From contig NC_134433.1 of the NCBI RefSeq assembly GCF_030867145.1, positions 11,297,216-11,361,215 on the forward strand: 64,000 nt of DNA, given 5' to 3'. A program made the translations under genes and the position numbers. Below, one piece after another: positions 25,601 through 37,600 of this stretch (its first letter is position 1; every line of letters starts with the position of its first letter). The DNA is from Opisthocomus hoazin (lineage: Eukaryota > Chordata > Aves > Opisthocomiformes > Opisthocomidae). The notes under the pieces are model-generated. The model had not been told where the DNA came from and searched no databases. It saw only the letters and a program-made list of their open reading frames with translations.

Positions 25601-28600
25601 TCCAAGCTCGGGGAGAATTACTGGAACAGCTGATGGGTTGCAGGAGTAGCTACGTGCAGGTACTATGCTCCCCTGCAAAGCTGATCCCCGCTATCTCAAA
25701 ATTCACTAATCCCAGTGCTAACCCATTACTGCCTCTGCTGCTCCAGCTCACCTGCTGGGTGATAATCTTTGTGTTTAGTATACACATTTTAAAGTTGTTT
25801 CTTTAATTGCCTTTTGCCAGAATATCTCTTTCTGGGGCAAAACCAAAAAAAACCCCAAACAATAGAGCATCTAAAAATATGGGCTTGCACTAGCAACTGC
25901 CAAGCTTTTTTACCTTGTTATAAAGCCTCTTTAACAAAAGTGCTAGTATGGTATCAAAAAGGAGTAAACCTCCAAAATAGTTTAATCCAGCTGCCCACTA
26001 CTGTGTTAGCAACAATACTCTACAGAAATCCAGTTCAAACCACTTTTGGTTGCCTTCTACCCTCACAATGAGGCTACAGTCCACTAAATCACATGGAGCT
26101 TCAATTCCATCTAGAAATAGCCTCCTGAAGTTTCTCTTGCAGGATGGCGTTCCCAAATTTTGTTTACTTGGGTGCCACTACTGGTGGTGACAGCAACAGC
26201 AGCTACGAACTGCAGGAACCTGCACTATGCCCAGAAAGGGCACATGTCCAGACCCAACCTCTCGCACAAAAGCTTTTGGCAGCAAAATGAATTCCTTCTC
26301 CCTTACCCTTTCTGCCCGTGTCAATCACAACGTCATGCTCAGATGCCACAACACACTAACCTTGTCCTACTACCCCACACATGGACCTTGCTAAATAGTC
26401 CCATAGGGCCCAAAAGTCTCTTGAACCTTTAGACCTGTTGAACAGCAGTGCTAAAGCAAGCATCCCTGCGTCTTCAGCTGGGCAGGGTGTCCTCTCTCCA
26501 GGCCCCCACCGCACTGGCTGCCCCAACCTCCTTCCACAAACAGCAGCGCTCTGGGAAGCGGCAGAGATGTATCTGCTCCAGAGAGAGCAAAGCAAACCTG
26601 ACAGCAGTGCCCAGCTGGACCCCCCTGACTTGGGCTATGCTCCCCGCTTTGAACCCCGGCCACTCTGTGTGCTGCTTAGGCAGGAGGCAGAACAGACACC
26701 AATTTCTCTTGACTCCGTGTCTAAGCGTGTTTATACTGGCTGGCTGTACCAGGATTTATCAGTGCCTCTCTATTCCTGACCTGATACCACGTTAATGGCA
26801 ACAGCGATGCAGGCACTCCACGGGCAGATGGTTACTGTACTGCTTAGGAGCTATAATAAGTATTACAGCTTGGGAATCCCCACTACAAGAAGTGGAGTGG
26901 AGATAGTGTATTCTATTTGTAAATCTTAATAAAGCCAACACTTAGAAGATACCTAATTACCGTTTATGTTCCAAACAGTTGGCCTAGCTCCACATTCACA
27001 GGCTGGGAGATTTTAGTGCCAACCAGCCCACACACCAGGACACAAAAGTCCCCCAGTGCAACTGCAGAACTTTCTAGCAAACGCAAACTTCTCCTCCCTA
27101 CCACCAACTTCAAGCATCAAAACCCAGTAGCATAAGAAGAGAACAGCTACACAAGCCATCATTCCCACAGCGTTACATTACAGGCAGTTCTCCAAGGTGA
27201 AAGGAGCACAGAAAGCGTCCTCCAAGGTGCCAGAGTGCAGTCCCAGGCTGCTGTAAGTTGACCTTGACCGCTGACATTATTGTCATGCAGCCCACCCTCT
27301 GTCCCCAGCTCTGCTTGTCCTGGCCCTCTCCCTCCTCTGTACAGGGACTGAGAGCTGGTCAGCTCTGTGGTGAGAAAGTTCAGGGAATTAAGCAAACAGA
27401 AAACTTTTTTTCTTCATCATTGTTCTCCAAACGTTGTTTCAATTGATTCACCAAAGCATCAAACGGATGCTAGTGCAGGCAGAAGGCAGGAAGTGGAGAA
27501 CTACAGCAAAAACAATTTTCATAGAACTTCATGGATCAAAGCTGCACCAGGGGAGGTTTAGGCTGGACATCAGGAAGCATTTCTCTACCGAGAAGGTGGT
27601 CAAACACTGGAACGGGGTTTCTGGAGAGATGGTCGATGCCCCAGGCCTGTCTGTCAGTGTTTAAGAGGCATTTTGACAATGCCCTTAACAACTTGCTGTG
27701 ACTTCTGGTCAGCCCTGAAGTGGTCAGGCAGTTGGACTAGAGGATTGTTGTAGGTCCCTTCCAGCTGCAACAGTCTATTCTATTCGCTTATCTTAGATAC
27801 CGGGGGAACACATCCTGCTGGCAGACAAGTAAAGAAAGGGTGTTTCATCGAGAGCGAGATGGATGAAGCTCTAAGAGTCTGGCTGCTTGCTTCACGCCCT
27901 ATTCTTTACACATATACATGCCTCCAAACTTTTAAAACCTTGAGAAGTGACGCATGTGTATTATCACCATCAGCAGCCTCCAGGACAAGTCCAGGAATGA
28001 CACTAGAGGCTACAGGACTGTCAGGTGTAGTGTTCCACAACCAGGAAATCAACAATATAAATTACCTAACTCGATGCATGTGGGTAAATATGTCACACCA
28101 GATTTGCCAGCAGAAACATGCCTAGCTAATACACTGGTCTGCTATTGAACAAGATTGTGAACAACGGACACTTTTTGGCAGTTGCCTCAGAAACAAGAGC
28201 TGAAGATGCTGGACTCTGCCTGCAAGCACAGAGGAGGGTGGGAGGGGGGAAGCCTGTCTCACACACTCGTCACTGTGCCAGCTGCTGACCCAAATGAACC
28301 CTCCCATTCCCTATCAATCTGCAAATCTCAATCCAGCCCCCACCAAACACTGATTGATTTTGTACTGTAACACGAGCTCCTCTAGCACTGTGTCACATTT
28401 GTGTTGACCACCCATCAGTTCAGATAAGTGGTTTGCAATTAAGATAATTTGGTTTGGGGCCAGTGAAAGTATGGCCTGAAAAGCACTTTCCAGAGTTCAG
28501 TACAGTGCTAGAAGTTAACCAGAGAAATTCAATGCTCAAAACAGAAGGCCAGGTACCAAGCTGACAGCTGCTTTTAGACCTTTACACCAGAATTTACCCT

Positions 28601-31600
28601 TCCAGCCTATACAAAATGAAAAGCAGTATTTGTCACAGTAAAACTTTTCCTTGGAAAATAACAGCCTGCTTGTGCAAGGCTCAGAAAAGATTTCTTTCCA
28701 TACATGTGGACTCAACCTGCAGCTACACTGATGTGCTCCGCTCCCCATTTCTACTCAGGTGGCAATGTGACCCCTTCACAGAGGCTACCTGTTCCTGATG
28801 GCAGACAATTAGTATTTCAGGTAAAAATGCATTCAATGGCAAATACCGAACTTACCCGAAGCCTTTAGAAAAAAGTAAACAGTTACATGAGCGCTGCTTT
28901 TGAGTTCCATGGACTTCAGCCTGGACATAGTTCACATTCTCATCCTACACAGAGCCACTTTCAGGAATTTCCCCCCCATTGCAAGCTGAGCTGAGAAAGT
29001 GTTTTAGATAGCAGTGGTTGCCAGGTAAATATATCCAAGGTTTAAGGTTGGAACGGGCTCCCCTGTGTCCCCACCTAGACTCGGAATCATCAGAGCGGAA
29101 ACAGACACTTGGCAACCAGTCAGGTTTCAGTTTAAAGCGAGAGTGACAGATCAAACACCCCCTTTCGCTCTGCAAGTGTTTTGCATACAGAGCTCCACAT
29201 CTCTTGCAACATTTCCCCTTCACATGGCAGCCTCATGACCAAGCTGCCAGAGCAGCACAGAAGCTCTCACTCCCAACACTCGCTACCTGCCAGGCTTTCA
29301 GCAGCAGACACCCCCCGCTCTGGTAGCTCCCACCAACGCAGCAGAGAAAGGGTTCAGGGTGGTCACTGTCTACAGCAATCTCTGGGAAGAGCAACTCATC
29401 TTTGACTCTTTTTTCTTTTGTCTCTTTTCCTTTGTACTTCTTCATTATATCAGGACACAATGACCTCAGATCAGATTAGCTTATACTTGAGACAATGTCT
29501 GAAAGCTTTACACAAATATATAAATGGCCCATAACCATCAACCCGTGTATTCTTTAATTACATCAGGCAAAAAGAAAAGATATTGGACTCATATACTCCC
29601 GAGAATATTTAAGAAAAAAATGTGATGACATAATAACACATTTGTTTTAGAAATACCTCATAAAAATGCATAATTTATCCCTTCCGTTATCCCAAATTGC
29701 TCCTAGATTTCTCCAATCCCTGCATAAGCAGTAATGAGAGCACTGTTTCTTCTATAAGTTGAGGAGACTTCTTCTCGGTGATCTTAAAGGACAGTATTTT
29801 AAGGCAGCCAACATCTAACTAGTTGACAATCAGCACTATTGCACATCTATACTTCTATAATGACCAAGATTTCAAACAATTTTAAGAAATGCTTCCTGCT
29901 AGAAACCAAAACTGCAAGTGCTGAGACTGAGCACCAACCGAAATAATGAGAGCCAAGACACCGGCATTTGTCCCTAAGTTGTTTCATAAGGCCGAGCCTT
30001 GATTTTCTTCAGCTCTGCTAAATAATCTGTGGATTCACTACCTCAGGAGGATGCAGAGACAAAAAGGGGAGCAAAACAAGACTGATCGGATCTATGGTAC
30101 AGGCTTATTTTGGCCTCCCAACCTTTTCTGCCTCCCACGCCCTGTTATCCCCTCAAACTTTTCCATCCTTCCCTTCTTCTTGGCCTCTACATTTGTTGCT
30201 GACCTCCCACACCATTTTGGCCTCCTGCCCCTTTCCAGCCTCCCACGCATTTTCGGCCTCTACTTTTCTTTCGGACTCCCACTCTCTCAGCCAACACAAA
30301 ATATTCAAATCCCCTTCAGGTTATGGATGTGTAAGTTCCCTGTCCAACCACCAGTGTCTCACCTATCCTGCTGGGACTCCCATAGCACTGTACAGTCAAT
30401 TGTGTTAACGGAGCTACAAAAGTAAAACACGGGATATTCCAAGATGGTAAAAATCTGAGTTTAGAGCAACACTTTCATAAGGTTTAGGGGTGATGCAAAT
30501 GCCCACCATGCTCATTTAAACAAGTAATAGATGTTCTAGCTTTGCTAACGGCTCCATAAGTTCCCAGTTTCTATCCATGAGCTTTCCAGACAGAAGATCA
30601 GGAAGGCTGAAGTCAGAAATCATCTGCATTCCCACAGAGTGCTACAATCAGGCACACAAAAACATCCTCTGTACTACTCTGCAGAACTTGCTTTTGATCA
30701 CCTCCTCCAAATTTAAGAGCAACAAACCCATGCACAAATACAATGGGGATTTTGGAAGTCACATATTTCATATTGGTCCTCATTTTCAAACAAGACCTTA
30801 GGTTTTCCTATTTTCAAGCAAAATTGTGGCCAAAAAAGCTTGTGACTTTAGCAGCAATCAAAAATATACATTTTGAATACACTACTCAAAATGCAGTGTT
30901 TGGTTTACTTGAGAAATGTGATAGGTACCTCTTTTTTGTTTGTTGTTTTTGGAAAGGTGCAACAGATATAAAAGCAGTTCTTCATTATACATTACTATGC
31001 TTTTCCAGTAATCATATTTCTCTGAATCTTCTCTTCCAAATTGCAATATTTTTCTAATTACGTGGTACTTTATAGCTCTGAAGGTAGAGGAAAGAGAACT
31101 CTACCACAAAATTCAGAAATGCATCAATTCAAAAGGAAGATCTGAAATACCTTCAAAAGTTACGTCTTAACAGTCCAAACGCTCTCCCCACACTGTCCCT
31201 TCACACGCCAGTCAGGCATGCTTAGCTGCCCCCACTTCATCCCCACATGGACAAACCCTATTATATTGCATTGTGTGCACCTGGCGTTGTTTGTTCAGTA
31301 CACCAAAAACAACCAGGTATACAAACCCTGGTTGTTATTATAATCTTCATAGTTGAAATGGGTGGGTAGGAAAGCTACCTGTAATATCCATGAGAAAATA
31401 ATGAACAAAATAGCAGATGAAACATCAAGAAAACTGCTCGCAACCAAACTTCACCACTCGCTCAAAATAAGGCAAAAGAAACATCTGTATTTCTGTCTAA
31501 GTTCTGTCAGAGAGAGAATTCCCGGCTTCCTGATGCAAAGGTGTGGCTTTCCCTCCCAAGATGCAGAAGAGGCAGTTCTGAACAGACTCCAAAATCCTAC

Positions 31601-34600
31601 AAGTATAAGACAACCTGTTATTTAAAACAACAAGATGTGTGGACAGAGAACAAGGCTTTCTGGTCTCTAATTTGGAAGGGCCAATAAAACTTCCCTAGGA
31701 AAAAAAAAAAATTGTGCAATAATCTTCCCTCTTCTCAAAACTGCACCATTGGACACACCAGCCTCTGCTGCAGATCAAAAACCGAACTGCAGAAATACGT
31801 CTTATAATGGAACATTGTGTGGTGTTGCAAACACGTATCAATTCTTATTTAAAAAACTGTTATAGTGTGCTGCCTTATGATGTGCGGAACTGCACATTTT
31901 AGTTATTAAAGTTAGCAAACAAGTCTGGCTGTTGAAAGTCATTTCCCTGAGTAAACAATGACTCAGTGTGGACTGTATAATGTAGAACTTATTAGTTACT
32001 GTTAGCAAGTTTTAAAAAAACAACTCACAACACTACACAAAGACATACTTCAGAATGTAAAATAGTTTTCCTCCTACTTCTGTGGTTCCAGTCATACTGT
32101 TCCAGTGGAATTTAATTTTCTAAAAAGCTAAAGAGATCACTATCTCCTTATTATATAACTGGACATTGACTTCACTGGGCCCTTCAGCCATGAACAACAG
32201 GCACAGCCAGAGAGCTGCGTTTACCCTCTTTTCTCTTCTCAGTTTGCTGTTACAACTCCGAAGTAAAGATGAGTCTTTCTTGGACAGCAATATCGCATCT
32301 AGACCAGGCAGCAGGTGGTAATGAAAACAGACATAGAGACAACCATAAAATATTGAGTATATGGTAATGAAGAAAAAAATGCAATTGTAAGCTCACCAAA
32401 ATCCTTTGACAAACACTGGTATCTAGTTGAATTACAGCTCCTTCAATAATCCTCCTCTTCATTAGCAAAATGGCCAAATACACCTGGCGACTGTCAGCTG
32501 GCATAAGGCACCCAGACCACTCTAACTAATGAAATGCAACCTCAGCTGCTAAGACACAAAGGTTTCCCTGAAGTCTTAAAGCCACTACACAGGCTGTTCT
32601 CCAGCTACGAGTACACACTGTCTCAAAGATCAGGACCACATCTCTATACTGCCTTTTGTAAGGGTGAAATCTCTGGTCAGATACGAGAACACTACAGGGA
32701 AACAGAGTCAAACATCCATGGTAAACTTTTACCAGGAAAGTGTCTCCGCATAAAATTACTGAAATCGTAACTTAAAGGCATGGCCTCTGAAAGCAGCTAT
32801 AGCTGCATCCAAAAAGCAGGCTGAATGCCATCGTAATTGTCTTTCTGTCCACATGCATCTTTTTGCCTAGCAGAGATTTTTAAAAGCTCTTTTATGAAGA
32901 GCGAGAAAAAAACAAAAACCCAACCAAAACAAACACATTTGGGGCAGCAAGGATAGAAGATTATGTCATTCACAGACTATCCATTTCCTGGCAAAAATCA
33001 GAACACGCTATGACATACCATTCTTCGACACCAACAATTACACTGCCCAACTGGTAACAAAACTTTCCAATAACTGCAGGCTGCTGCATCTTCCAGCTCC
33101 AGGATCATTCTGCCTAGAAGGCACACAGTGTAGCACTCCAAAGGCACTGCCAAATGGTAAAATCTACATCCATTTATTATCAGCTAAACTGAATTACAGG
33201 AAGGGCAGTGGCCAAGCTGGACCAAGGTCAACATACCAGTTTAAGGGCTGCAAGCATCCCAGTGAAGAACAGCTAGCTGGTCATTCACATGTAACCAAGC
33301 GCTTTCCTAAAGAAAAAAAGCTGCCAGGGAGAGCTATCCATGCAGGCAAGAATGTCATAGGAGTTCGAAATACTAACCTTTACCACCTTCCACTGTAGGA
33401 GCTTCATATAGGACAGACTACACTGAAGATACGTACTAAACAGAAAAGGTTCTGGCCCTGCTGCTCCCTGTTGTATTGAAGAGCATTTAAATAATGCAGG
33501 GCAGGGCTGTAAAGAACACTGCACCTTCCACCCCCATAGAATATGACTCAGTTACAACAAATTACTTGAGATCTGTCCACTCAGAACCTTCTATCATAAC
33601 AAACTTTGCTAGCCTTTCACATTTACTTACATTCCTTGCTTACATCTTTATTAATGCCTTCTGAGAAGAGCTGGCCACCTACCCCACTAATGCATCAACA
33701 AGGAGTAAAGTATGCAGAGGAGGGCACAAAATACATAGCAGGATATTTTCCAGGAGAGAGATCATTCAATCCAGGCAGAGGCACAGTAAAAGTGCCTCCC
33801 TCCGGGCAGAAAAATAACCGTGTTACAATCTCACAGAAAGACAACACATGCAAACCTCATCCACTAGAAAAGATGATAGAAGGTTAGATGTATGGTTTCT
33901 GTTGAAGTCGGGGATAGCAATCCTAGTCAAAGCCAACCACATCACTCACGAGTTGGTTACAAAGCAGTAAAGCAGCGTATAACACAGTAAAACCCTGGCG
34001 GAAGACAAACACATGCTACAATTGCAATCATTTTACGCCACTGCAAAGCACTGCTGCTACCAACAGAGCAGCCCCCACCTGATCCCAGCCATTTCTTCCT
34101 GTGCCATCGTATTCTTTGTGCAGGCAGAGATGTTCACGTGCTCACACAACAAGCTGAGCTGGGAAACTGCTCCAGACAAATTACCCATTTGTTTTGCCTG
34201 CTCAGCTTTAACTTGGATCAGTTCTGAAAAGTTAACCACACTTCACTGTCATCAGTACAGGTAAGCCAAAGCACAATACAAATGGTTTTCCCCACAGCAA
34301 CATTTTAGCAACATACAAATATCCCTTTTTATACTATTCTTTAGCTTATATGAAAGGGTGATTTAGTTACATTTGCATCACTTATTAAGCGCAGTAGGAC
34401 ACACAATCCTTAGGAAAATCTGCCGTACTTTTAAGTTCTCTCCACCTCCTTTTCTGCAGCACCAGTAACACATTGCATTTTCCCAAATATAAATTTGTGC
34501 AACAGAAGACATTAGTCATTTGAAAGCACCCTGTGACCCATCACTCCTTCAAACTGGGAGGCAAAGTGCTCTAGCCCAGTGATCCTCAACATTTTGCATG

Positions 34601-37600
34601 CTGGAACTGTTCAAAACTGCCAGGTGAGCGCACTCGGCCAAGGGAGGGGGCAATGGACTGAAACACACAGGAGCGACAGCTTACACAGTGCTCTGTGACT
34701 GGGGCCAGCTGCTCCAGTTTGTTTCTCCTGGCCTGACAGTAGCAGAGGAATTTGTACCGTTCCTAGAAAGCAGGCAGTTCCCAGCACAGCAAGGCTAGGT
34801 CCCACAAGCAACATGACACTCCAAACAACAGAAAAATCCCAAATGTCTGAATACAGCTGGAACAAGACTCAGACTATCTTACCTTTGCATAAGGCCCCCA
34901 CAGAGTTTGAGCTTATTCACAGAAAGAAACACCACATTTGATCTGTTCTTAAGCTTTCTTCGCCTCCAGTTTTTTACTGTCCTTCCTCCAGTGGGTTTAG
35001 ATCAAATTAAAAAAAAAAAATCTTCTACCTCACTTGAATCATTTTGTCAGGATCTATATGATTTCTCTTATATGTATTATAAATTCTGAAGGCACATCAT
35101 AAATTACAAGTTTCTTTGCTATTAGTCACGCAAAAGACAACAGAAACTGCACACTGGATCCTGAGTCACACGGGATCTCTCACTCCCTTAGTATATTATG
35201 ATTCAGACTTTTTTAAAAAAAGATCTATCCTTTATATCATGATAAATTAGGACAGCATGTGTACAGTCTAGCACTCCATTTGTCCCTACCAGGCAGAACA
35301 GAAGACAAGATTTATATTTACGGTGGCCCTCCCTAAAATACAGGATCATATCCAGTATCAAAACTGAAAATCCTTAAGTCTTATGACAGTGGTTGCCATA
35401 CCAGGGCCTACCGTAAAAATTAAGAACTCATCAGTTCTTTACGCCTTAGGCAGTTTCTAAAACAGTTTTGAAAAGGTGCTGACAGCTGGCAATTGTCTAT
35501 TTCTCCAAAAGGAGACTAAAGGCAAATGTCTTTCTTCCCAATTACTCTAAGATGTGGTTCTGCTTTCATAGCTCATCCCACCAAACAAGCAAGTTCTCTC
35601 ATTTGTCACTTTCTGGAACTAGTCAGCTACCTACGAGTAATTCCAGAGAAGCCTTCCACCTCCAGCAACTGTCATAGAAAGAATAAATATCAGAATCATC
35701 TCTGTGTTGTATCTCAGAATGAATTTTTTTTTTTCTGCAGTCCCCCCAGAAATGAAGGTGCAGATCAAGCCGGCATACTTGGAAAGTTCAAGTTACTGGA
35801 ACGAGCCATTCATTCAGCGCAGAGTCAGATTCTGCCTATAAGTCACACGCTAGAAAAGGGTAAGACAGGCACAGAAAGCAGCACAACAGATGGGGACCCT
35901 CGAGTCTCAGCGGGGCCACAGACCTGTGGTCTAACCTAGAGAAGTTATTAAGATGTCTAACAACACCTCCACCTACGAGAGAGGACTAAAACCATCCAGC
36001 TTTCTTCAGCAAGTGCTTTCAGGCACCTGTGCAAGCACTGGCAAACACGGAAGAATCACTCCAGCATAAATCCAAGCGCTATCAGCAGCAGGACACACCG
36101 CCGGTGAGCACACGACAGCAGGAGAACGCAGAAAACCAGTTCGGTGTGTGCACAAAACCATTCTCCAGCAGCAGGCGGGACCTCCCTGGCACACCGGCCG
36201 CGACGCGGTCCCGTCTCGGCCCCCCCCCGCCCAGCCGCACCCCTTCTCCCTCCGGCCCCGGCAGGGTTCACCCCGTCCCGGGCCGGAGCCCGCTGCAGCC
36301 GGGACGCAGCCAGGGCAGCGTTACCGGAGCGTATTTAGCAGCGTTAACGGAAGGGGAGGGAGGGAGGCACCGCGCCGGGCTGCCGCGGACGTGCCGTGCG
36401 CCGCCAGGATGCCGGCTGCCGGGAAAAGGCCGTTTTGTTTCTCCCGTGGACATACCGGAGTTTCCGGGAAGGTCGCTGGCGTCGGGGGAACGGCCCAGCC
36501 GCGCCGTCCGGTGCCGCCCCCGCCGCCTCTCCGCCCCTCCCGGCGCAGCCCCCGAGCCGGCAGCGTGCTCCGGGGCAGCCATGTGGCCGAGCCCCGGCGG
36601 ATGGCGGCCGCGGCCACCCCTCCCTCGGGCGGCCGGCCCGACCGGGCACCCCCCCGCGCCGCTCACCTGCGCTCCGCGCCCCCGGGACGCGTGGCTCGGG
36701 GCCCTGCGGCGGCTCCGCCAGCGCCCGGGTGCCGAGTGCCCAGCGGAGCCCGCGCCGCGCCGCTAGTGAGCATGTCCGAGCGCCGGGCATGCGGAGTGCG
36801 GGCGGCGAGGCCGCGGCCCTGCCCCCGCCCTCACCTGCCGTCAGCTCCGCGGGGCGGGCCCCGCAGCCCCCGGGAGCCCTCCCGGCCCCCTCCGCCCGGC
36901 GCCGGACACCCGGCTCGCCGCGGTCACAGCGTTCGGGACGAGAGCAGCCCGCCGCCGAGGCTGAGGCCCGGGGCGGTTCGCACGACGGAGACGGCCGGAC
37001 ACGGCGGGGATTCTGCCATCGCCCGTTTGTGGCAATCGCCTCAAGCGGGTCTTCCCGAGAAGGACGCGGGGTGAAGCTCACTCCGGAGCAATTCCCCACA
37101 ACTCTGCCACCGAGCAGAGGTAACCACCCGCTCCCTGCATCAGCGCGCACCTCGCTTCGCCTCGCGTACGCCCGCCATGCCAGAGGCACTCCAGCCAGGA
37201 TCCGCAGCAAGTTCTGTGTGTGATTGAATTCTGTCGGACTGAAGCGTATGGAGCTGGAGCAGCAGAGCTCCGGGCTTTCCATTCCTGCGGCAGTCTGAAG
37301 TGTCTTCAGCCACCAGCCTCTGAATTCCAGCACAGCGCACCAGAAACTGCTTTTCTTTGGCCATTCCTACAGCACCAACAGTACTCGACAAATACAGACT
37401 GCTGTTCTCAAAGTAGCAAATTACAGTTTTATGGACTGTTAATGAGTATTTAAAACTTTTCAGAAAGCTGAACTAACAGCTTTTCTCTCTCTGATGTCTC
37501 CCCCAGGATCCTGGCACATGCTGTTCGGGATAAGGTTTAAAAAGGAACAGTTCCCTCTGCGGAAAGACCATTCAGCCCAGCCAGCGGCTTCTGCTGTCAC

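Larger units (their letters stand above)
12593..27514 (-). other. MYO1C: MYO1C intron 1, middle part
   Basis: Noncoding sequence between two CR1 fragments. It holds the hairpins at 13935-13990 and 20889-20911, a compound microsatellite at 14799-14845 and a 20-G run at 25341-25360. Frames near 16857-17320 (both strands), 22646-23092, 24635-24985 and 26438-26795 are open by more than 100 codons. They have no homology I can name and no splice context supporting them as exons. Confidence 0.55.
36160..37080 (-). promoter_or_regulatory. MYO1C: CpG island, candidate MYO1C short-isoform promoter
   Basis: About 0.9 kb of very GC- and CpG-rich DNA in an otherwise AT-rich region, inside the long-isoform intron 1. 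Two minus-strand donors are visible: GCGCAG before GTGAGC (exon end 36667) and GACGGCAG before GTGAGGGC (exon end 36835). Joined to the MES exon, both leave upstream frames with a stop and no in-frame ATG, so they would be noncoding first exons for the isoform starting at MES. Long frames on both strands here are a by-product of high GC. A divergent plus-strand transcript is possible, but I see no exon. Confidence 0.7.

Noticed and set aside
36029-37333. Several long frames (245, 308, 275 codons plus; 329 minus) in the CpG island
   Set aside because: They overlap each other on both strands, are Pro/Arg/Ala-rich as expected from high GC, and lack known domains. Donor sites in the island indicate noncoding first exons instead.
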